A DNA stretch of 64,000 bases from positions 2,294,001-2,358,000 of the forward strand of contig NZ_CP081958.1 of assembly GCF_019823105.1 (NCBI RefSeq), written 5' to 3'. Made by a program: the position numbers and the translations under genes. Positions within the stretch are counted from its first letter, which is position 1; each line of letters starts with the position of its first letter. The notes under the pieces were generated by a model, which made no database searches, was not told the DNA's origin, and saw only the letters and a list, made by a program, of their open reading frames with translations. Source of the DNA: Halobaculum magnesiiphilum. Lineage in GTDB: Archaea; Halobacteriota; Halobacteria; Halobacteriales; Haloferacaceae. Below are positions 60,051 to 64,000 of the stretch, in pieces.

Positions 60051-60506
60051 ATGAGTAACATCGCTCCCTTCGACGAGATGAACCGGATGTTCGACCGCAT
60101 GTCCCGCAACGTCGGGCGGATGGACTGGGGTGACCTCGACGCGATGCGACGGTCGGGCATCGACGTCGACATCGCCGAGTACGACGACGAGATCGTCGTG
60201 ATGGCGGACCTCCCCGGGTTCGACCGCGAGCACATCGACCTGACCGTCCGCGACGACGTGCTCTCGATCGTTGCCGAGCGGGAGTTGACCCGCGACGACG
60301 GCGACGACGGCGACACGGGCGCGTACCTCCGCCGCGAGCGCCGCGCCGAGTCGCTGCGCCGCTCGATCACCCTCCCCGCGGAGGTCGTCGAGGACGACGC
60401 GAGCGCGACCTACTCGAACGGCGTGCTCACCGTCACCCTGCCCAAGGTCCACATGGACGAGGAGGGCGACGAGGGACACCACATCGAAGTGAACGAGTCG
60501 GACTGA
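60051..60506 (+). CDS. Hsp20/alpha-crystallin small heat-shock protein
   Basis: Protein of 151 residues. The alpha-crystallin domain runs from ~35 to ~135 (VDIAEYDDEIVVMADLPGFDREHIDLTVRDDVLSIVAERE) and ends with the hallmark NGVLTVTLPK. A short N-terminal helix (FDEMNRMFDRM) and an acidic tail flank it. It holds unfolding proteins in solution. Confidence 0.93.
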   Translation: MSNIAPFDEMNRMFDRMSRNVGRMDWGDLDAMRRSGIDVDIAEYDDEIVVMADLPGFDREHIDLTVRDDVLSIVAERELTRDDGDDGDTGAYLRRERRAESLRRSITLPAEVVEDDASATYSNGVLTVTLPKVHMDEEGDEGHHIEVNESD

Positions 60507-60744
60507 GTTCACACCGATACCGACGGGACACCGCTACCGACGGGGAAACGCAGCGCCCGAGCGCCCGCTCGTTCCCGTTCCGGTTTTCCCTCGTTTCCTG
60601 CCCTCGCTTCGTCTTCTGCCCTCGTCCTCTGCTTCCTTCCCGTCTACTTCCCTCATCCCGCCTCCCAACCGCCTTCCGTAAGCTGCCGGCACCCCTCTCC
60701 GGTCGTCCGATACCGACTTGCCCGTGCCGACCGTCGCTCCGGCC

Positions 60745-61221
60745 GTGTCCACAGATCGCCGACCCGGAACCGTCCGCGACCGGGCCGTCGCCGGCGCCGC
60801 GTACGCGCTCGCGACGGTCCATTTCGGGATTTCGCTCGCCGGGCTCGCCGCGTTCCTCGACGCCCCGGGCTGGACCGGCGGGTTCGCGGGACCGGCCGAC
60901 GGCGCCCTGATAGCCGCCGCGGTCGCCCTCGCGGGCGCCGTCGGCGCGTGGCGCGGCGGGCTCCCGGCGACGACGACCGAACGCGCCCGGCGGATCGAAC
61001 TCGCCGGGGGGCTCGTCGTGCTTCCGGGCGCGTGGGTCGCGCTGCTCATTGCGTTCGTCCCTCGGAACGTTCTCGCCGGCGTCCCGTTCGACCTCCTCCC
61101 GCTGGCGGCCAACGCGCTGCCGGCGCTGGCGGTGTTGGTCGTCGTGTACGGTTTCGGCCCGTTCGCGGCCGGCGAGGACGCCCGCCGCGACGTGGACCTG
61201 GACTGGAACGAACGGAACTGA
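60745..61221 (+). CDS. Four-helix membrane protein, unknown function
   Basis: Protein of 158 residues from a GTG at 60745 (VSTDRRPGTVRDRAVAGAAY); GTG at 60724 or TTG at 60718 are alternatives. Four hydrophobic segments at roughly 12-38, 52-72, 88-108 and 118-138; the C-terminus is acidic (GEDARRDVDLDWNERN). No family recognised. Confidence 0.55.
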   Translation: MSTDRRPGTVRDRAVAGAAYALATVHFGISLAGLAAFLDAPGWTGGFAGPADGALIAAAVALAGAVGAWRGGLPATTTERARRIELAGGLVVLPGAWVALLIAFVPRNVLAGVPFDLLPLAANALPALAVLVVVYGFGPFAAGEDARRDVDLDWNERN

Positions 61222-61280
61222 CGCGCGGGACCGCGAGGCGCGGGACCGGCTCCGTGCGAGGTCTCGCCCGCGGCGCCTCC

Positions 61281-63980
61281 CTACTCCGCGATGTCGATCG
61301 CGGGACGACCCGGCTCGGCCTTGTTCGCGACCGCGTCGTCGGCTTCCTCGGCCGACAGCACTCTAACCGGCGCCTCGAACTCGCGCTCGATCAGCCACGC
61401 GGCGGCCTCCAGCGCCTCGTGCTCGCGGTCGGGTGCCAGCGCGGGACGCAGCGCCTCGCGCTCGGCCTGCAGGTCCTTCGCGTAGTCGGACGCGGCGGAG
61501 CCGTGCCGCTGGATCTCGGGCGTCTGCATCAGTTCGCCGACCAGGTTGTCGGCGTCGCTGTCGATCGCGATCGCCAGCGCCTCGTGTTTCCACTCGGGGG
61601 CGACGACCACGTCGACCCGCTCGGGGTCGTCGATCCCCGCCACGTCGACGATGTTGCGGACGTCCTCGCGGGTGTTCTCGACCAGCTGGCGGCGCTTTTC
61701 GGCCTCGTCGGTGTCGACCTCGGCGGTCGGCCAGTCGGCGTCGACCAGCATCCCCTCCCCGTCGCCGGTCAGCTCCGCGTACAGCTCCTCGGTCAGGTGC
61801 GGCGCGACCGGCGCCAGCAGCTTCAGCGCGACCGTCAATCCCCGATCGAAGGTGGGGGCGTGCACCTCGTCGACGTACGCGCGGTAGCTGCGAAGCGTGC
61901 CGACCAACTGCTGGGCCTCCCGCGTCGCCAGGTCGAAGCCCAGATCGTCGAAGTTCTCGGTGGCGACGGCGACCGCGGCGTCGACCTCCGAGCGGACGTA
62001 CCGCGCGGCCGGATCGGTGTCGTCGTCCCCGCCGGCGCCGCCCGCGTCGACGCCGCCTGCGTCGCTCCCGGCGAACGACCGCACGGTGTCGGCCAGCCGA
62101 CCCAGGAACCGGTGGGTCGACTTGACGCCCTCCTCGGACCAGTCGAACGCCGTGTCCGGGCGGGCGGCCTGCATCATGAACAGCCGCGCGGTGTCCGCGC
62201 CGTACTCGTCGACGATGCGCTGCGGGGAGACGGTGTTGCCCTTCGACTTGGACATCTTCTCGCCCTCCAGCTGCACCATCCCCTGCCCCAGCAGGTTCGT
62301 GAACGGCTCCCGGTGCTCCAGCATGTCCATGTCCGCGATGGCCTTCGTGGCGAAGCGCGCGTACAGCAGGTGCATCACCGCGTGCTCCAGCCCGCCGACG
62401 TACTGGTCGACGGGCATCCAGTCGTTCGCGCGCTCGGCGTCGAACGGCGCCTCGTCTAGGTCCGGCGAGACGTAGCGCAGGAAGTACCACGAGGAGTCGA
62501 CGAACGTGTCCATCGTGTCCGTCTCCCGCACCGCGTCGGCGCCGCAGTCGGGACAGGTCGTGTGTTTCCACTCGTGGGCCTCGTCCAGCGGGTTCCCCGT
62601 CGTGTTGACGAACTCCGGCAGCTCGACCGGCAGGTCCTCCTCGGGGACCATCACGGGGCCGCAGTCGTCGCAGTGGATCACCGGGATCGGGGTGCCCCAG
62701 TAGCGCTGCCGGGAGATCAGCCAGTCGCGCAGGCGGTACTGCGTGTGGAACTCCGCCGAGTCGATGTCCGCCGTCAGCGCCTCGCGCGCCTCGGCGCTGG
62801 ACAGACCGTCGTACTCGCCGCTGTTGACCAGCACGCCGTCCTCGGTGTAGGCGCCCTCGCTCACGTCCGGCGCCTCCGGCTCGGCGTCGCCGTCGCCGCC
62901 CTCCTCCGGCTCGGGTGCGACGACGGGGACGATGTCGACGCCCATGCGCTCGGCGAACGCGTGGTCGCGCTCGTCGTGGCCGGGGACGCCCATCAGCGCG
63001 CCCGTGCCCACGTCCGAGAGGACGAAGTCGGCGACGAAGACGGGCACCTCCTCGCCGGTCGCGGGGTTGGTGGCGGTCAGGTCCGTCTCGATCCCGTTGG
63101 GCTCGTCGCCGTCGGGGTCGGCCACCTCCTCGATGAAGTGGGCGACCTCGTCGTCCTCGGCGGCCAGCTCCTCCGAGATGGGGTGGTCCGGGGCCAGCGC
63201 GAAGAACGTCGCGCCGTAGATGGTGTCCAGTCGGGTGGTGAACGCCTCGACCGGCCCGTGGTTCCCGATGTCGAACTCGACGCGGGAGCCCTCCTGCTTG
63301 CCGATCCAGTTGCGCTGCATCTCGCGGACGCTGTCGGGCCACCCCTCCAGGTCGTCGATGGCCGAACGCAGCTCGTCGGCGTACTCGGTGATGCCCAGCG
63401 TCCACTGGTCCAGCTCGCGCTGTTCGACCAGCGTGTCACAGCGCCAGCAGCGTTCCTCCTCGCCCTCGACCTGCTCGTCGGCCAGTACCGTCTCACAGGA
63501 GGGACACCAGTTGACCTCGGCGGCGCGACGCTCGACCAGCCCCTCCTCGTGGAACTGCTGGAACAGCCACTGGTTCCAGCGGTAGTACTCCGGCTCGCAG
63601 GTGGTGATCTCCCGCTCCCAGTCGTAGCCGAAGCCCATCGCCTCCATCTGCCCGCGCATGGTCTCGATGCAGTCCATCGTCCAGTCGCGGGGGTTCGAGT
63701 CGCGCTCCTTGGCGGCGTTCTCGGCGGGCAGCCCGAAGGAGTCCCACCCCATCGGGTGGAGCACGTCCTCGCCCTGCATCCGCCGGTAGCGGGCGTACGC
63801 GTCCGTGATGGTGTAGTTGCGGACGTGGCCCATGTGGAGCTTCCCCGACGGGTACGGGAACATCCCCAGCACGTACGTCGGGTCCTCGGCGTCGTCCGGC
63901 GTCCGGTAGGCGTCGGCCGCCGCCCACGCCTCCTGCCAGCGTCGTTCGACCGCCGCGTGGTCGTAACCCTCCTCGGACAT
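61281..63980 (-). CDS. leuS: Leucyl-tRNA synthetase, bacterial type
   Basis: Protein of 899 residues starting at 63980, 20 bases before the window edge. HMGH at PSGKLHMGHVRNY and KMSKSKGNTVSP form the class I active site; zinc-binding cysteines are in CPSC and CWRC; the editing domain (TTRLDTIYGATFFALAPDH) splits the catalytic core. The arrangement is bacterial-like, as known for haloarchaeal LeuRS. Acidic insertions (EEGGDGDAEPEAPD) are halophile features. Confidence 0.96.
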   Translation of the reverse strand: MSEEGYDHAAVERRWQEAWAAADAYRTPDDAEDPTYVLGMFPYPSGKLHMGHVRNYTITDAYARYRRMQGEDVLHPMGWDSFGLPAENAAKERDSNPRDWTMDCIETMRGQMEAMGFGYDWEREITTCEPEYYRWNQWLFQQFHEEGLVERRAAEVNWCPSCETVLADEQVEGEEERCWRCDTLVEQRELDQWTLGITEYADELRSAIDDLEGWPDSVREMQRNWIGKQEGSRVEFDIGNHGPVEAFTTRLDTIYGATFFALAPDHPISEELAAEDDEVAHFIEEVADPDGDEPNGIETDLTATNPATGEEVPVFVADFVLSDVGTGALMGVPGHDERDHAFAERMGVDIVPVVAPEPEEGGDGDAEPEAPDVSEGAYTEDGVLVNSGEYDGLSSAEAREALTADIDSAEFHTQYRLRDWLISRQRYWGTPIPVIHCDDCGPVMVPEEDLPVELPEFVNTTGNPLDEAHEWKHTTCPDCGADAVRETDTMDTFVDSSWYFLRYVSPDLDEAPFDAERANDWMPVDQYVGGLEHAVMHLLYARFATKAIADMDMLEHREPFTNLLGQGMVQLEGEKMSKSKGNTVSPQRIVDEYGADTARLFMMQAARPDTAFDWSEEGVKSTHRFLGRLADTVRSFAGSDAGGVDAGGAGGDDDTDPAARYVRSEVDAAVAVATENFDDLGFDLATREAQQLVGTLRSYRAYVDEVHAPTFDRGLTVALKLLAPVAPHLTEELYAELTGDGEGMLVDADWPTAEVDTDEAEKRRQLVENTREDVRNIVDVAGIDDPERVDVVVAPEWKHEALAIAIDSDADNLVGELMQTPEIQRHGSAASDYAKDLQAEREALRPALAPDREHEALEAAAWLIEREFEAPVRVLSAEEADDAVANKAEPGRPAIDIAE

Positions 63981-64000
63981 TTCTTACTTCCTCGTTCGGC

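Overview
The window is chromosomal DNA from a halophilic archaeon of class Halobacteria, probably from the Haloferacales group (Haloferax/Halorubrum/Halobaculum-like; the genus cannot be fixed from sequence alone). GC is high across most of it, the encoded proteins are strongly acidic, and many starts sit about 25-30 bases after a TATA-like box as in leaderless haloarchaeal transcripts. Lineage markers are the cdrL-cdrS-ftsZ2-ncsA cluster, UbaA, a DUF5786 protein, an HVO_0416-type zinc finger, L15e and L40e, PINA ATPase, RIO2, ABCE1 and a bacterial-type LeuRS.

Layout. Bases 1-5000 are a lower-GC accessory stretch with a TrmB-type sugar-responsive regulator fused to a PfkB-type kinase domain, and a large DDE transposase. 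From 5029 the core begins: a Zn/Mn-type ABC importer (znuBCA order on the minus strand) behind an 18-bp perfect palindrome; the cell-division cluster cdrL-cdrS-ftsZ2; ncsA; a membrane protein coupled to a 54-residue acidic protein; a methyltransferase; an M32 carboxypeptidase; an M20 peptidase; and PINA. Bases 19.9-24.6 kb hold a winged-helix regulator, an EMC6-like protein abutting the ribosome-recycling ATPase ABCE1, a ferritin-like protein, archaemetzincin and a UPF0146 protein. Bases 24.7-31.5 kb carry a HAD hydrolase, F420:NADP reductase, an MDR oxidoreductase, UbaA, a thioesterase and citrate synthase. Bases 32-41.6 kb carry two adjacent MATE exporters, IlvA with RidA, tRNA-Ser(GGA), riboflavin synthase and an M24 peptidase. 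Bases 41.6-51 kb carry a UvrD-like helicase, a second M32 peptidase, endonuclease IV, a peroxiredoxin and a lipoate ligase-like protein. Bases 51-64 kb carry RIO2, L15e, rhomboid, UDG, DUF99, L40e, thioredoxin, Sec61beta, PdxT-HisE, PheA, HisH, Hsp20 and LeuS.

Themes. Several genes belong to shared pathways: UbaA and NcsA (ubiquitin-like sulfur transfer and tRNA 2-thiolation), IlvA and RidA (threonine deamination and clearance of its reactive enamine), HisE and HisH, ABCE1 with RIO2 and ribosomal proteins, and DNA repair (UDG, endonuclease IV, helicase, PINA).

The most unusual content is non-coding. (1) Four copies of a ~125-nt element (about 22.7, 38.4, 49.6 and 50.8 kb) share a G-rich box, a 14-bp stem whose sequence differs completely between copies but stays paired, a conserved loop box and a GGGCTTYC box. 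The outer 5-bp stem also covaries. (2) Two loci, citrate synthase and tRNA-Ser, show short hairpin cassettes flanked by direct duplications of the 3' end of the host gene. This looks like small elements that integrate at gene 3' termini and restore the gene. (3) Five GTAAGAC half-sites surround the cdrS-ftsZ2 promoter. (4) A second repeat, found in two convergent intergenic gaps, also has a covarying stem.
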